A stretch of 64,000 bases of DNA from Neobacillus niacini (GCF_000759675.1 NZ_BAWM01000021.1:186001-250000); one strand, 5' to 3'; counted from the first letter of the stretch, positions 9,201 to 17,427 are shown. Numbers and translations are program-made. Notes: generated by a model not told the origin, from the letters alone.

Positions 9201-10414
9201 AAACTGCGTTTGCTTGGGACTCTAACGCTTCTCTAGCAAATGAAAAATATCCAAAGGAAATGTATCCAATGGATGATATTGTAATAGACTACTGGAAATG
9301 GGAAGAAGTTTCTGGTGGTTTGAAAAAACTGATGGATCAGGGATACAAGGTTGTTAATGGAGACCATCGCTGGTACATTGTTCCAGGTGCACAGATTGGT
9401 TTCTACGACTATGCGAAAGAAGAACGTCTCTACAATGAACTGAGTGCTGGAAATATGGTTGGATGGTATGGAAATGGAACTATCTTCCCAGAAGGTCACC
9501 CAAATATTGCTGGTGGTACTATGTTACTTTGGAATGACCGTGGTATGTTTGCAGGTTACACTGTAAACGACATCTTTGCAAGACAACGTTCTCAGTACCC
9601 ATACCTAGCTCAGAGTTACTGGTATGGTCGCGAGGATGAAACTTTTGAAGAGTTCAAAGAAAAAGTTGACACTATCGAAGTTGGACCAGGATTAGATAAC
9701 TTATACAAGGACATCGATTCTGATGGTGAAGTTGTTTACAACTTCGACATGGAAGAATTGAAGGGTACAAATCTAAAGGATCAGTCTGGTAATGGTTATA
9801 ACGCAACTGTTAAAGGTGCAAAGTTGACGGATGGTCCCAATGGAAAGCAACTTACATTTAATGGTAAGGGTTATATTAAAGCTCAACACAAGGCTCTAAA
9901 ATGGCCTTACACAGCTATGTTCGACTTGACTATTGACGAAAATCAAACTGGGGACATCGTTCTTTTCGAAGAAGTGATGCCTAAACAAGAATGTGTTGAG
10001 AAAGACGGCATGCCTACAGGTCAGGAAACACGTGTTATTATTATGAAGGAACAGGCGGATGGAACGTATCGTCTGACTTATTCACGTGAGAACTTTAATT
10101 TCGAACACAACTTTACATTTAAGAAGGGACAACCTTACCGTATTGCATTCTCTTCTGATGAATCTAAGCCAAGTGGTGGCGAATTTGCTAAATGGAATCA
10201 ACCTAATACTCTCCATGTCAATGGCGAATTAGTATCTACTTTACAAGGTCCTAAGAAACCTGAGGGCTTCAACGGAACATGGTGGGTGGACTCTCCATCT
10301 ATGAACATGCCTCTAGAAAAGATTGGTCAGAATCTAGTAGGAAGCTTGGATAACTTCCAGTTATACGATCGCCTACTGACAAACGAAGAAATTGCAGAAT
10401 TAGGTGGCTTTTGA
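6239..10414 (+). CDS. Secreted multidomain enzyme: EEP phosphatase/nuclease fold, LamG, GH20 hexosaminidase, LamG
   Basis: A 1391-aa protein; AAAGGAGG lies just before the ATG. A signal peptide ends near VQA (about residue 33). An endonuclease/exonuclease/phosphatase domain (about 44-270) shows SYN (N50), FQEVD, YNTHL, GDFNTQ and GSDH (H262). A FIVAR-like helical segment (about 285-341), a concanavalin/LamG domain (about 349-562), a GH20 N-terminal domain (about 690-800) and the GH20 barrel (about 801-1130) follow. The barrel carries the catalytic Asp-Glu pair in GMDE (D962, E963). A second LamG domain starts near 1163. It should release terminal beta-GlcNAc/GalNAc; the EEP substrate is unknown. 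The frame ends by an apparent frameshift in a run of T, after which F5/8-like sequence continues. Its signal peptide resembles that of the gene at 10908. Confidence 0.85.
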   Translation: MRFLGKKPKSLMAIMMSMGMLVSLLPPSFTVQATPRAIMEDTEFKIASYNIAAKGGSTKAIGELIKAEDIDIAGFQEVDKNTGRNQKDMLKEIADEAGYDYYFRKSIDYSGGEYGNGMVAKSEFANENGADLDAGGYEGRGWQRAEVSVGDKTVAVYNTHLTWEDHSIRAEQMKDVLDVMEADKTEYKVLTGDFNTQESNDEFDVYLRNYNIANGKDGKWLDTYIPFDASMKTNAIDNIITTRNIEIKEAEAYKADGIGSDHKVLVATYKLLKEEQTSTQLLDKQIKKANNLLKMTDRYTEETLATLAGAVKAAEDSNRDTQDAVNKAVDALNTAIAGLQKIPAKPSEAVAWWDFDGDEPMKDKTGRGNNGVKKGTVSFVPGLENLGNALSTKDGYVSVAKATDDLNLGTEDFSVGFWYKASNPGSWAAVLGDKNWSSSANPGMAVVQGQGKFYTTYAANGQGQQENIVGGTAGKVYDGKWHYIAAVLDRDEESTLYVDGKMIASTSIASTADKDATVSYPFNIGADGNGGYRIDSLIDDVKVYRSVLSQEEIEAEYLLNHDKSAAATDEMVKKTEDYLKDLVIDPNEVEKLPTFESEDGKKISKIFSSENDLIIDDKGNVLRQPLVDKKVQITYIVQENREDVAYDEGPLVQNKWITVKGKNTTGTNKMPKVVPTMQEWSGANEGAFSFKKNSRIVVAAKEMDALKRAAEITKSDIKELFGLDVKIVSGTPKAGDIVLTFEKGDKKLGEQGYILEIGDYITIRGTEYRGVFFGTRSVLQGMLTSGDKTIAYGTAVDYPNYPIRKFMLDIGRKYFPMWYLEDLMKYASWLKLTDFQAHLSEDTFNDYSAFRLESNIPHLTSTDGYYTKEEYRNFQKHAGDYGIRVITEIDGPAHSRRFIELGEYEDAPEKYKNLGLDGTHFNLSEEGGARERVLNLMGEVLEEYLGGDNPVITTDAFNIGMDEYFGNQDDLRAYAVNMYDKVVNKYNKTAFAWDSNASLANEKYPKEMYPMDDIVIDYWKWEEVSGGLKKLMDQGYKVVNGDHRWYIVPGAQIGFYDYAKEERLYNELSAGNMVGWYGNGTIFPEGHPNIAGGTMLLWNDRGMFAGYTVNDIFARQRSQYPYLAQSYWYGREDETFEEFKEKVDTIEVGPGLDNLYKDIDSDGEVVYNFDMEELKGTNLKDQSGNGYNATVKGAKLTDGPNGKQLTFNGKGYIKAQHKALKWPYTAMFDLTIDENQTGDIVLFEEVMPKQECVEKDGMPTGQETRVIIMKEQADGTYRLTYSRENFNFEHNFTFKKGQPYRIAFSSDESKPSGGEFAKWNQPNTLHVNGELVSTLQGPKKPEGFNGTWWVDSPSMNMPLEKIGQNLVGSLDNFQLYDRLLTNEEIAELGGF

Positions 10415-10502
10415 GGACAATGGTACAGATCCAGAACCAGGATCTAAGAACCTTGCCCTGAATAAACCTACTAATGCCTCCAGTGTGAAAGTTGGCGAGT
10501 AG
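10413..10502 (+). pseudogene. Frameshifted start of an F5/8 domain, lost tail of the GH20 gene
   Basis: In the frame offset from the GH20 gene, 29 codons read EDNGTDPEPGSKNLALNKPT and on to a TAG. The NLALNKPTNAS pattern is the usual opening of a discoidin/F5/8 type C domain. Joining GGC-TTT with GAG-GAC needs removal of one T at 10408-10412. The domain stops at 10502 where unrelated GH84 sequence begins. Confidence 0.65.
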
Positions 10503-10801
10503 GGTCACAGGGAACACTACGGGCATCTGCGGCTGTAACAGGAGACCTAGACTTAAATCCGACACCGCAGGAGCAAAAAATATCGGAGGATAAAGGGTTT
10601 CCTTTGACACCAGACGTCGGAATTGTGGTAGGCAAGGACACGGATGAACAGGCGATTCATGAGGTTCTTCGGGCATTGAAGGACGCAGACGTCAAACGAA
10701 TCGTCCGGATCAATGCCGGGGAGAAGGTGACAACTCCTGTTACCATCTGGATTGGCGGACCTTCGGAAAATAAGGGTTCGCCCTCTTCTTGGTTTATGTA
10801 G
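10503..10801 (+). pseudogene. Fragment of a third GH84 hexosaminidase (N-terminal domain)
   Basis: One open frame (codons from 10505) encodes a piece with DLDLNPTPQEQKISEDKGFP, VGIVVGKDTDEQAI and TPVTIWIGGPSEN. This is the N-terminal domain that precedes the GH84 barrel and is collinear with residues about 37-115 of the enzyme at 2715. It lacks a start, signal peptide and catalytic domain. Its GC-rich codon use matches the 2715 gene rather than the flanking AT-rich genes, so it looks like a resident gene cut by insertion. Confidence 0.7.
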
Positions 10802-10813
10802 TAAGCGGTTACG
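10799..10813. promoter_or_regulatory. cre-like site before the second GH84 gene
   Basis: TAGTAAGCGGTTACG fits the cre consensus WTGNAANCGNWNNCW with two mismatches and keeps the palindromic GTAAGCGGTTAC core. It lies about 95 bases before the ATG at 10908. Confidence 0.45.
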
Positions 10814-10907
10814 TTAAGGGTGAATATGATAGAAAAACATGTGATTTATTTATGCCAAACTAGTAAGAAGGAACGTAAACTACTTTCGAAGTTAAAGGAG
10901 AATTTAC

Positions 10908-13900
10908 ATGCACTTATTTAGAAAAAAGCCAAATTCTTTAGTAGCAATCATGATGTCTGTAGTAATGTTAGTTTCTTTACTACTACCTAGCTTTATTGTT
11001 CAAGCAGAAGAAGTAAAAATAGAAGCTAGTAAAAAAGGTAGTAATTCGGAAAAAGGTAACCAAGGTTACGAAATTTATCCAATTCCTCAAAGCATTGTAT
11101 ACAAGAAAGGAAACCTTGACTTAGGTTCAGATGTAAACGTTGTCTTTGAAAGTGGATTAGATGAAGCAACAAAAAATCGTTTAATCGAAGTGTTAGCAAT
11201 TAAAAATATTCGTCATACTGTAGGTACAGAAATTCAAGCAGGAAAAACAAACGTTATTGTTGGGATTAACAACTCAGGCGAAATCGTTGATAAGTATTTC
11301 AATACAAAAGGGTTAGATGATGAGGCTCATTTTACAAAAAACGATTCTCATATCATATCTGTTAATGATAATGTAATCGCTGTATTAGGTAAAGATACAG
11401 ATTCTGCTTTCTACGGGATTACATCGTTAAAATTAATCTTTAAGCAAGTAGAAGGTTCTGAAATTAGAAAACTATTAATTAAAGATTATTCAGATGGTCA
11501 TTGGCGCGGATTTATTGAAGGATATTATGGTATTCCTTGGAGCAATGAAAACCGTATGAGCTTAATGGAATTTGGTGGAGACTTTAAGATGAATGCTTAC
11601 ATCTTCGCACCAAAAGATGATGTGTATCACAGTCTTAAATGGAGAGAACCATACCCAACTGAAAAGTTAACTGAAATTAAAGAAATGGTTGAAGTTGGAG
11701 CTGCTACAAAGAATAAATTTATTTGGACCATTCATCCATTCTTACACAATGCAATCCAATTTGATGATGAAGCAAAATATCAAGAAGATTTAGCAACAAT
11801 CATTACAAAGTTTGAGCAATTATATGATGTTGGTGTACGTCAATTTGGTGTACTTGGCGATGATGCAGCAGTAGGAGAAGCAATAGACCAAGTAAGATTA
11901 ATGAACGATTTAGAAGAGTGGCGCGTATCAAAAGGCGATGTATATAGCTTTATCTTCGTTCCTAAGGTATATACAAAGGAGTCTGCAGGTGGCGATGTTA
12001 ATAACGAATATTTAAATACAATAGGACAAATGCCTAAATCTACTGAAATTATGTGGACAGGTGACGTAATTCTTGGTGATGTAAATAAAGAAACCTTCGA
12101 ATTCTTTGAAGAAGCAGTTGGTCGTGAAGCATTCATGTGGTTAAACTGGCCAGTTAATGATATCAACAATAAGAGATTACTAATGGGTAAAGGTGAAATG
12201 CTAGATCCTTCTGTTACGAACTTCCGTGGTATTGTAACGAATCCAATGCAAGAAGCTCAAGCTTCAAAAGTAGCTTTATTTGCAATAGCAGACTATGGCT
12301 GGAATAGAGCTGGTTTCGATATGGACAAGAGTTGGGCGGATTCTTTCAAGTACATTGCACCAGATGCAGCAGAAGAGTTACACACATTTGCAAAACATAT
12401 GAGTGATCCAACTCCAAACTGGCATGGTTTAGCTTTAGAAGAGTCAGAAGAGTTAGCTCCATATATAGTAGATTTTACAAAAAAATTATTTGATGGAAAG
12501 TCTATTGTAAAAGATAGCAAGTTCCTATTAAACGAATATAGAAAGATTGTAGATGCTACAAATAGTTTTGTACAAAAATCTAAAAATGAACTATTAAATA
12601 CAGAAATTAAAGGTTGGGTTGATTCTTTAAGAGATGAAGCCGAATCAACAATTGCATATATAAATGCAGCAGTCGCTTACGAACAAGGTAAATATGATGA
12701 TGCAATGAAGTTCTATGTTCAAGGTGGAGATGAATACGCTGCTTCAAGATCTCATAGAGTTCCAGCAATCAATAATGGTCTAACTAGACCAGAACCAGGT
12801 ACAAAATATTTAGTACCATTTATTAATGATTTATCAAGATTAGTAAGCGAAATGGTTACTCAAACAATTAATCCAGATACTAATAGATTAGTACTTCTCC
12901 CTTACACAAACATGGGTCCTAACTTATATTGGGGACATATTCAAAATATCGTAGATGGTGGTACTGATAGATTATCAACTATGTGGGTAAGACGCGGTGC
13001 TAAGGCAGACGACTATGTTGCGGTAGAATTAAGTGATGAAACAGACGTTAATAGCATTACTTTTGAACAAGGTGAGCCAGGTGCTGGCGATTCATTTAAC
13101 TATGTTAAATTCCAATATTCCATTGATGGAAAAAAATGGATAGATGTAGATGGAAAAGAATATGGTCCACATACGCAAAAAATCGTTGTCAAAGACTTAA
13201 ATTTAAAGGCTAAACATATAAGAGTAATTCCAACAGGTGAACTTAAGAGCAACTGGATTTCCGTACGTGAATTATCAATCAACAAGGATGATGCGGGTCA
13301 CATTAAGAGAGATGTATATACAAATGTTAAGGCATTAGCAGCAAACAAAGTAGATATCTTCCCATCTAACGCGACACTTGCAGATGTAAAAGGTATTAAA
13401 TTAGGTAAAGGTCAATATGTTGGTATCAAACTAAACAAAATTAAAGAATTAACTACTATCATTGCTGATGTTACAAACAATGATAAATTAACATTAGAAG
13501 CATCAATCAATGGTGTTGAATGGACTGAAGTAACAGATTTAACAAACGTTACAAATGCACGTTATGCTCGAGTGATTAATAACACAAAAGATGCAGTTAC
13601 ATTTGATATTACAAATTTAGAAGTACAATATTCCAATAAAGATGTTACATTTGAGGTTACACCAGCTGCTGAACCTAGATTTGAAGCAGCTAACTTAATC
13701 GACGGTAAATTAAATACAGCATTTAAACCAGGTGTAAATGCACCTAAGAGTGGTAGCCTTGTATACAAACTTTCTGATAGAACTGATATCACTAAGTTTA
13801 CTGTAATCCAAAGCCCATCAACTATTTCAGATGCAGTTGTTTCAGTAAGAACTGAAAATGGTTGGTCTAAAGTTGGTACACTAGCTAAATCTCAGAATGT

Positions 13901-14012
13901 ATTTAGCACAGCTAAATCTAAGAATGTATTTGAAATCAAGATTGAATGGAATGGTGTTGCACCAACACTTCATGAAATCGGTCTTTCAACAGGTAAGAAG
14001 CAAGGCAAGTAA
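10908..14012 (+). CDS. Secreted GH84 beta-N-acetylglucosaminidase (NagH/NagJ-like)
   Basis: A 1034-aa protein with AAAGGAG before the ATG. A signal peptide ends VQA at about residue 33 and closely resembles that of the GH20 gene at 6239. The N-terminal domain (about 40-190) is followed by the GH84 barrel: FIEGYYGIPWSNENR near 200, YIFAPKDDVYH, and catalytic D318-D319 in VLGDDAAVG. A helical linker and one or two discoidin-like beta-sandwich regions (about 650-790 and further C-terminal) follow. No LPXTG anchor is seen. It is AT-rich, unlike the GH84 gene at 2715. Together with the GH20 enzyme it should trim GlcNAc-containing glycans such as mucins or glycosaminoglycans outside the cell. Confidence 0.88.
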   Translation: MHLFRKKPNSLVAIMMSVVMLVSLLLPSFIVQAEEVKIEASKKGSNSEKGNQGYEIYPIPQSIVYKKGNLDLGSDVNVVFESGLDEATKNRLIEVLAIKNIRHTVGTEIQAGKTNVIVGINNSGEIVDKYFNTKGLDDEAHFTKNDSHIISVNDNVIAVLGKDTDSAFYGITSLKLIFKQVEGSEIRKLLIKDYSDGHWRGFIEGYYGIPWSNENRMSLMEFGGDFKMNAYIFAPKDDVYHSLKWREPYPTEKLTEIKEMVEVGAATKNKFIWTIHPFLHNAIQFDDEAKYQEDLATIITKFEQLYDVGVRQFGVLGDDAAVGEAIDQVRLMNDLEEWRVSKGDVYSFIFVPKVYTKESAGGDVNNEYLNTIGQMPKSTEIMWTGDVILGDVNKETFEFFEEAVGREAFMWLNWPVNDINNKRLLMGKGEMLDPSVTNFRGIVTNPMQEAQASKVALFAIADYGWNRAGFDMDKSWADSFKYIAPDAAEELHTFAKHMSDPTPNWHGLALEESEELAPYIVDFTKKLFDGKSIVKDSKFLLNEYRKIVDATNSFVQKSKNELLNTEIKGWVDSLRDEAESTIAYINAAVAYEQGKYDDAMKFYVQGGDEYAASRSHRVPAINNGLTRPEPGTKYLVPFINDLSRLVSEMVTQTINPDTNRLVLLPYTNMGPNLYWGHIQNIVDGGTDRLSTMWVRRGAKADDYVAVELSDETDVNSITFEQGEPGAGDSFNYVKFQYSIDGKKWIDVDGKEYGPHTQKIVVKDLNLKAKHIRVIPTGELKSNWISVRELSINKDDAGHIKRDVYTNVKALAANKVDIFPSNATLADVKGIKLGKGQYVGIKLNKIKELTTIIADVTNNDKLTLEASINGVEWTEVTDLTNVTNARYARVINNTKDAVTFDITNLEVQYSNKDVTFEVTPAAEPRFEAANLIDGKLNTAFKPGVNAPKSGSLVYKLSDRTDITKFTVIQSPSTISDAVVSVRTENGWSKVGTLAKSQNVFSTAKSKNVFEIKIEWNGVAPTLHEIGLSTGKKQGK

Positions 14013-14020
14013 ATGAAAAC

Positions 14021-14053
14021 ACGGGGACGGTTCCGCCGTTTCCCTATTTTCTT
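14021..14053 (+). terminator. Hairpin after the second GH84 gene
   Basis: GGGGACGG (14023-14030) pairs with CCGTTTCCC (14036-14044), followed by CTATTTTCTT. The GGGACGGTTC core resembles REP-like hairpins of Bacillus and recurs at 5049-5068. Confidence 0.5.
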
Positions 14054-14074
14054 CCACAAAGGTATGAATAAATT

Positions 14075-14117
14075 TGGTCAAGCCCCCAAAAATAGACATC
14101 AATAAATTCGACATTTA
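14075..14117. repeat. IS3-type element end, second copy
   Basis: TGGTCAAGCCCCC followed by AAAAATAGACATCAATAAAT, nearly identical to 290-333 and in the same orientation. It lies directly downstream of the transposase remnant, so it marks that element's 3' end. Confidence 0.65.
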
Positions 14118-14355
14118 TGATGCATTTTGGTAATTTAAATAATACATTTTAGAAGAAACGAATCCCATTCTATGCTGGATTCGTTTTTCGTTGTAATAGC
14201 GAATATATTTCTTTAGATTTTGTTGAAAAGAATCGATTGGGCAGTTGGGATAAAAACAAGGGAATTCCGTTTTTAACTGCGAAAAAAAGCTTTCAATAAC
14301 AGTGTTATCCCAACAGTTTGCCTTTCGTGACATACTTGGTATGAAGTGTAGCTCC
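14115..14355 (-). pseudogene. IS3-family transposase, C-terminal remnant
   Basis: The minus-strand frame reads FIPSMSRKANCWDNTVIESF, then FFSQLKTE, the C-terminal catalytic section of IS3-family OrfB (rve domain) including the final Glu in the ESFF..LKTE region. It ends YYNEKRIQHRMGF...YY. Only about 80 codons of roughly 280 remain; OrfA and the opposite end are absent. The break near 14355 joins another truncated gene. Confidence 0.8.
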
Positions 14356-14359
14356 TAGA

Positions 14360-14608
14360 TTGTTTAGTATTCCCACTTTACTCATTGTCGCTGGAATAGC
14401 CGTCATCAGTATTTTCATATGGGAAATGAAAAAGGAAACGGCTCTTTTAGCCAAGTCAGTGGTTAAGCCTTATGAACCTGAGCTGCATAATCGGACATTC
14501 AAAGAAGAAGCTTGGATTAAGTTACCTGAACCTGGTTCTCAACTTGGCGACTTACCACAACGGTATATTGTTTATACCAAATTAAAAACAAATCCACTTG
14601 ATTCATAA
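14360..14608 (+). pseudogene. Short membrane protein, probably 5'-truncated
   Basis: Up to 82 codons from a TTG with no SD. Residues 5-21 are hydrophobic (TLLIVAGIAVISIFIW), followed by a soluble tail with WIKLPEPGSQLGDLP. The frame is open for a few codons further upstream and then meets the IS3 remnant, so the real start was probably lost to the insertion. The family is not recognised. Confidence 0.4.
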
Positions 14609-14616
14609 CTCTATTA

Positions 14617-14657
14617 AAAAAGGTAACTACACAATAAAATTGGTAGTTACCTTTTTT
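14617..14657. terminator. Bidirectional intrinsic terminator
   Basis: AAGGTAACTAC (14620-14630) pairs with GTAGTTACCTT (14643-14653), with A-run before and T-run after. It serves the frame ending at 14608 and possibly the minus-strand gene at 14765. Confidence 0.8.
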
Positions 14658-14764
14658 GTTTACATATCCTATTTCAATATTCCAATGACTAAAATATTCC
14701 ACAAAGTGGGTTAACATGTATAATCACCATCTAGCAAATCGGAATGTACCAAATGGATTATTAA

Positions 14765-14986
14765 TTAGTCTTCGATTTTTTCGAATGTAATGATTTGGTC
14801 CATATCATCTATATCTAGTGCATCCGCTATACTTGCTAGATGATGAAAGTGGACATTGAGCCTCTTTTGGTTAGCTAATTCACTTAAAGCCGCATGACGG
14901 ACATTACTAAGACGAGATAATTTTCTTAGTGTTAACCCTTTTTTGATAAGTAGTTCTTTTAATTTTACGACAACGGTTCTACTCAT
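14765..14986 (-). CDS. Small Cro/C1-type (XRE) DNA-binding protein
   Basis: A 73-aa protein that is almost only a helix-turn-helix: LKELLIKKGLTLRKLSRLSN, VRHAALSELAN and LASIADALDI match the four-helix Cro/C1 fold, with an acidic tail. The SD AAAGGAGAA lies just before the ATG on the minus strand. Its target is unknown. It shares the minus strand with the ComK-family and sigma genes downstream, but gaps of 180-390 bases argue against one operon. Confidence 0.75.
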   Translation of the reverse strand: MSRTVVVKLKELLIKKGLTLRKLSRLSNVRHAALSELANQKRLNVHFHHLASIADALDIDDMDQIITFEKIED

Positions 14987-15165
14987 AGTTCTCCTTTATA
15001 CAATCCATTGTTTAGTAGGAAAAATTAACATTGGTATTTTTAATATGTTATACGGGTAAGCGTTACCAATTTTGGTTTTTAAAGAAAATAAACTATCTAA
15101 AATTGAAAAGTAGTGGGCAGTTTAACCGCTTTTATTCTTAAAAATTATTCTATGATAAGACGCAA

Positions 15166-15699
15166 TTATTTCTTTTTGTATTTTCTTTTCCTACGCTTCT
15201 TTGGTGGTGCAATGATATAAGATACCGGGTTATTCGCATTTTCAATGGTAATTGTGCTTAACTGCTCTGCTGATTTCCATTTGTTATTAAAAGAAAAAAG
15301 TTTGGAATCATTCTTGAGTGTTTGTCTATTTCGAAACTCTATGTGTGTTTTTCGTTTAGAACTTTGGGTTCTTAAGATGTGACAGGGATTAAACCAAATC
15401 GTATCTTCGTGTTTATGCGATTTATCGGGAAAGACACAAATGTTATGTATATGGTTGATCATGACAGGGCACATCATGTTATTCCCAATGATAATTTTGG
15501 CAGTATCCATGGCTCCCTTTAAATTAAAGCCGATACATCTGAGACTATCGTCAAGTATCTCCAAAGGTGATCGATCAACGATAAAAACACGGTGGAACTC
15601 TCTTACTAGGGTACATACTTTTGCATTCCGATCAAGTAACCCAAACATGTACATCATATGCTGATTAATGATGTAGTGCGGTTCAATAAACAAACTCAT
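15166..15699 (-). CDS. ComK-family competence transcription factor paralogue
   Basis: About 177 aa. The central part (IVDRSPLEILDDSLRCIGFN, LKGAMDTAKIIIG, CPVMINHIHNICVFPDKSHK, TIWFNPCHIL) follows the ComK pattern of B. subtilis (PLQIVDRSCRFFGSSYAGR, PIMVDPSNQIFLFPT, WISHVHV). ComK activates DNA-uptake genes by binding the minor groove of paired AT-boxes. The C-terminus is diverged and very basic (PPKKRRKRKYKKK), longer than usual. AGGAG lies only two bases before the ATG at 15699; a TTG at 15693 has eight-base spacing and may be the true start. It could be a second ComK rather than the main regulator. 15703-16090 is AT-rich without a recognised gene. Confidence 0.7.
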   Translation of the reverse strand: MSLFIEPHYIINQHMMYMFGLLDRNAKVCTLVREFHRVFIVDRSPLEILDDSLRCIGFNLKGAMDTAKIIIGNNMMCPVMINHIHNICVFPDKSHKHEDTIWFNPCHILRTQSSKRKTHIEFRNRQTLKNDSKLFSFNNKWKSAEQLSTITIENANNPVSYIIAPPKKRRKRKYKKK

Positions 15700-16090
15700 C
15701 ACTCCTAAATTGTTATCATTTTGATTTTTTGTTTCTGATAGCAGTTAGATAATGGTTGAAATGAATACTGATACTGTATGTTAACAATGCAAGTTGAGAA
15801 AGCCATGAAACCTAGTAAAGTGAGGTCAAGTTGAGTAAACAGGGATTAGAATAGTGATTTAATATAACGAAGAGAATCAAAACTATATTTGTAAAATGAT
15901 TCTAGAAGTGTTTCTTCTAACTATTAAACCATTAATGAAATAATATCATTTATTACTATAATATTTGTACGCTTACATGTACCATTAGTGGATATTTTGT
16001 GAATATTATCCGATTTTGTCGAATATTGGTAATGTTACCTTGGTAACCCTGGACAGGTTAAGTACCACACACTGCCCGGGTTGAAAATTG

Positions 16091-16579
16091 TTAGTTATGA
16101 TTTGCAACTTTTTCTTTTAATTTTCTTATTGCCCCTGACCGCCATTGCTTAACGGCAGATACTGAAACTTTCTCCCTTGCCGCGATTTCCTTAATGGTTA
16201 GTTGATCTTTAGACATGGAGATTACCCATTTTGCTTCTTTTTCCGTTAGACCTTCGCAATAGATTTTAATCGTTTCTTTCTCGAGGTAATTAGAAGACTC
16301 ATGGTCTACAATCGTTTCCCAGAATTCCACCTTTGGATGGATAAGTCCTTCATTAAATTGGTTGTTTTGGGACATTTGAGATAACATTTTCCCTTTCATA
16401 TAGGTGTAAGCGTAATTCGAGAAGCTGCCTTTTCTTTCATCGAAGGACTGCGTCGCTTCCCAAAGTCCAATTAACCCCGTCTGATAGAATTCATCTTCAT
16501 TTCTATAAATGTGTAGTGAATGAATAATCTTATGAATCATTGGTTGGTACTGTACAACTAATTCATCAAAGCTCTCCAC
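16091..16579 (-). CDS. Sigma-70 family RNA polymerase sigma factor (SigH/ECF-like size)
   Basis: A 162-aa protein with sigma region 2 (about 5-70: FDELVVQYQPMIHKIIHSLH, YQTGLIGLWEATQSFDERKG, SNYAYTYMKGKM) and region 4 (about 118-160: LTIKEIAAREKVSVSAVKQW). The start is GTG at 16579 with GAAGGG eight bases upstream. The size and SNYAYTYMKGKM motif are like the small SigH-type factors tied to competence in staphylococci. No anti-sigma gene is adjacent. The ComK-family gene lies 390 bases downstream on the same strand, so a shared role in competence is inferred only. Confidence 0.8.
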   Translation of the reverse strand: MESFDELVVQYQPMIHKIIHSLHIYRNEDEFYQTGLIGLWEATQSFDERKGSFSNYAYTYMKGKMLSQMSQNNQFNEGLIHPKVEFWETIVDHESSNYLEKETIKIYCEGLTEKEAKWVISMSKDQLTIKEIAAREKVSVSAVKQWRSGAIRKLKEKVANHN

Positions 16580-16719
16580 TGGTAAAACCCTTCAGGGCAG
16601 CGCGCTTCCGTTTTATTCCTAGGTAGCTCTACCATAATCCATTCATGGAAAACCTTCGAATCACAGAAAATTGAATTAAACATTAAAAAATAGATGAAAA
16701 GTGCAAAAATCGATTCAAA

Positions 16720-16863
16720 TTGGAACAAACTTCTTCTCGATATGATTTGTTTATTAAAAAGTATATGAGTTTATATCGGAGCAGTGATGCTCCGGAATAT
16801 GTTCTAGGATGGATAGCCGAGATTACTGATCAACTAACAAATTGTATATTTGGTAATAAATAA
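16720..16863 (+). CDS. Possible small protein, 47 aa
   Basis: A TTG-started frame with plausible coding composition: EQTSSRYDLFIKKYMSLYRS, SDAPEYVLGWIAEITDQLTN. No clear SD precedes it, and the frame extends upstream to a stop at about 16685 without another start. It may be a remnant of a larger gene. Not recognised. Confidence 0.25.
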   Translation: MEQTSSRYDLFIKKYMSLYRSSDAPEYVLGWIAEITDQLTNCIFGNK

Positions 16864-16864
16864 T

Positions 16865-16975
16865 CTCGACAATTATGGCATGTAACTACCAAAGAAAATC
16901 GAAATTGCTCCTGAATTCATCTCAAATTTAATCAAACGTTTGATTAGTCCCGAATTTGTTTCTTCATGTCTACTG
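16865..16975 (+). repeat. 110-bp interspersed repeat, diverged copy
   Basis: Begins CTCGACAATTATGG; 65 bases in is the perfect palindrome AATCAAACGTTTGATT (16930-16945), the same phase as copy A. The right end is poorly kept (CCCGAA near 16948). Confidence 0.5.
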
Positions 16976-17037
16976 ATGTAAAAAACAAGCCCTTTATGGA
17001 CGTTTTTATAACCATTCCGTATTTAGGCAGCCTTGAA

Positions 17038-17146
17038 TTCGATAAGATTTTTTCAAGTTTATTAACCAAAGTTGGTTTTCCAAAAGGGTTAGAGGAACTT
17101 TTAATCAAACGTTTAGTTAGGACGAATAAGGGGGAAACGAGTCGAA
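17038..17146 (+). repeat. 110-bp interspersed repeat, copy B
   Basis: TTCGATAAG at the left, GTCGAA at the right. Inside are TTTTCAAG, TTTTCCAAAAGGGTT, TTTAATCAAACGTTTAGTTA and AAGGGGGAAA in the same order as at 2208-2317. A short reading frame over this copy is explained by the repeat. Confidence 0.65.
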
Positions 17147-17427
17147 GTTTGAAAAAAAAAACTATAAATTTTTATAACTCCAGACTTTATCAAATAAAGA
17201 AAATAAAATAAATAAGCTCAGTGCCCAAAAAGAGGAAGTGGAGCCGGTGGTTTCTTAGTGAGCTTAAAGACTATAAAATGGAATTTTATAGATGGAAGGT
17301 GTTACAGTTTCAGAGGGAGAGATTTTAAGAGTAAGGCAAATCAAGCGGAGATAGGTGCTTGGCACCATCAAAGTGAAGTTCCAACTACAATGGACGCGAT
17401 TCAGGCAGTATAAGAAAAGAAGAATCG

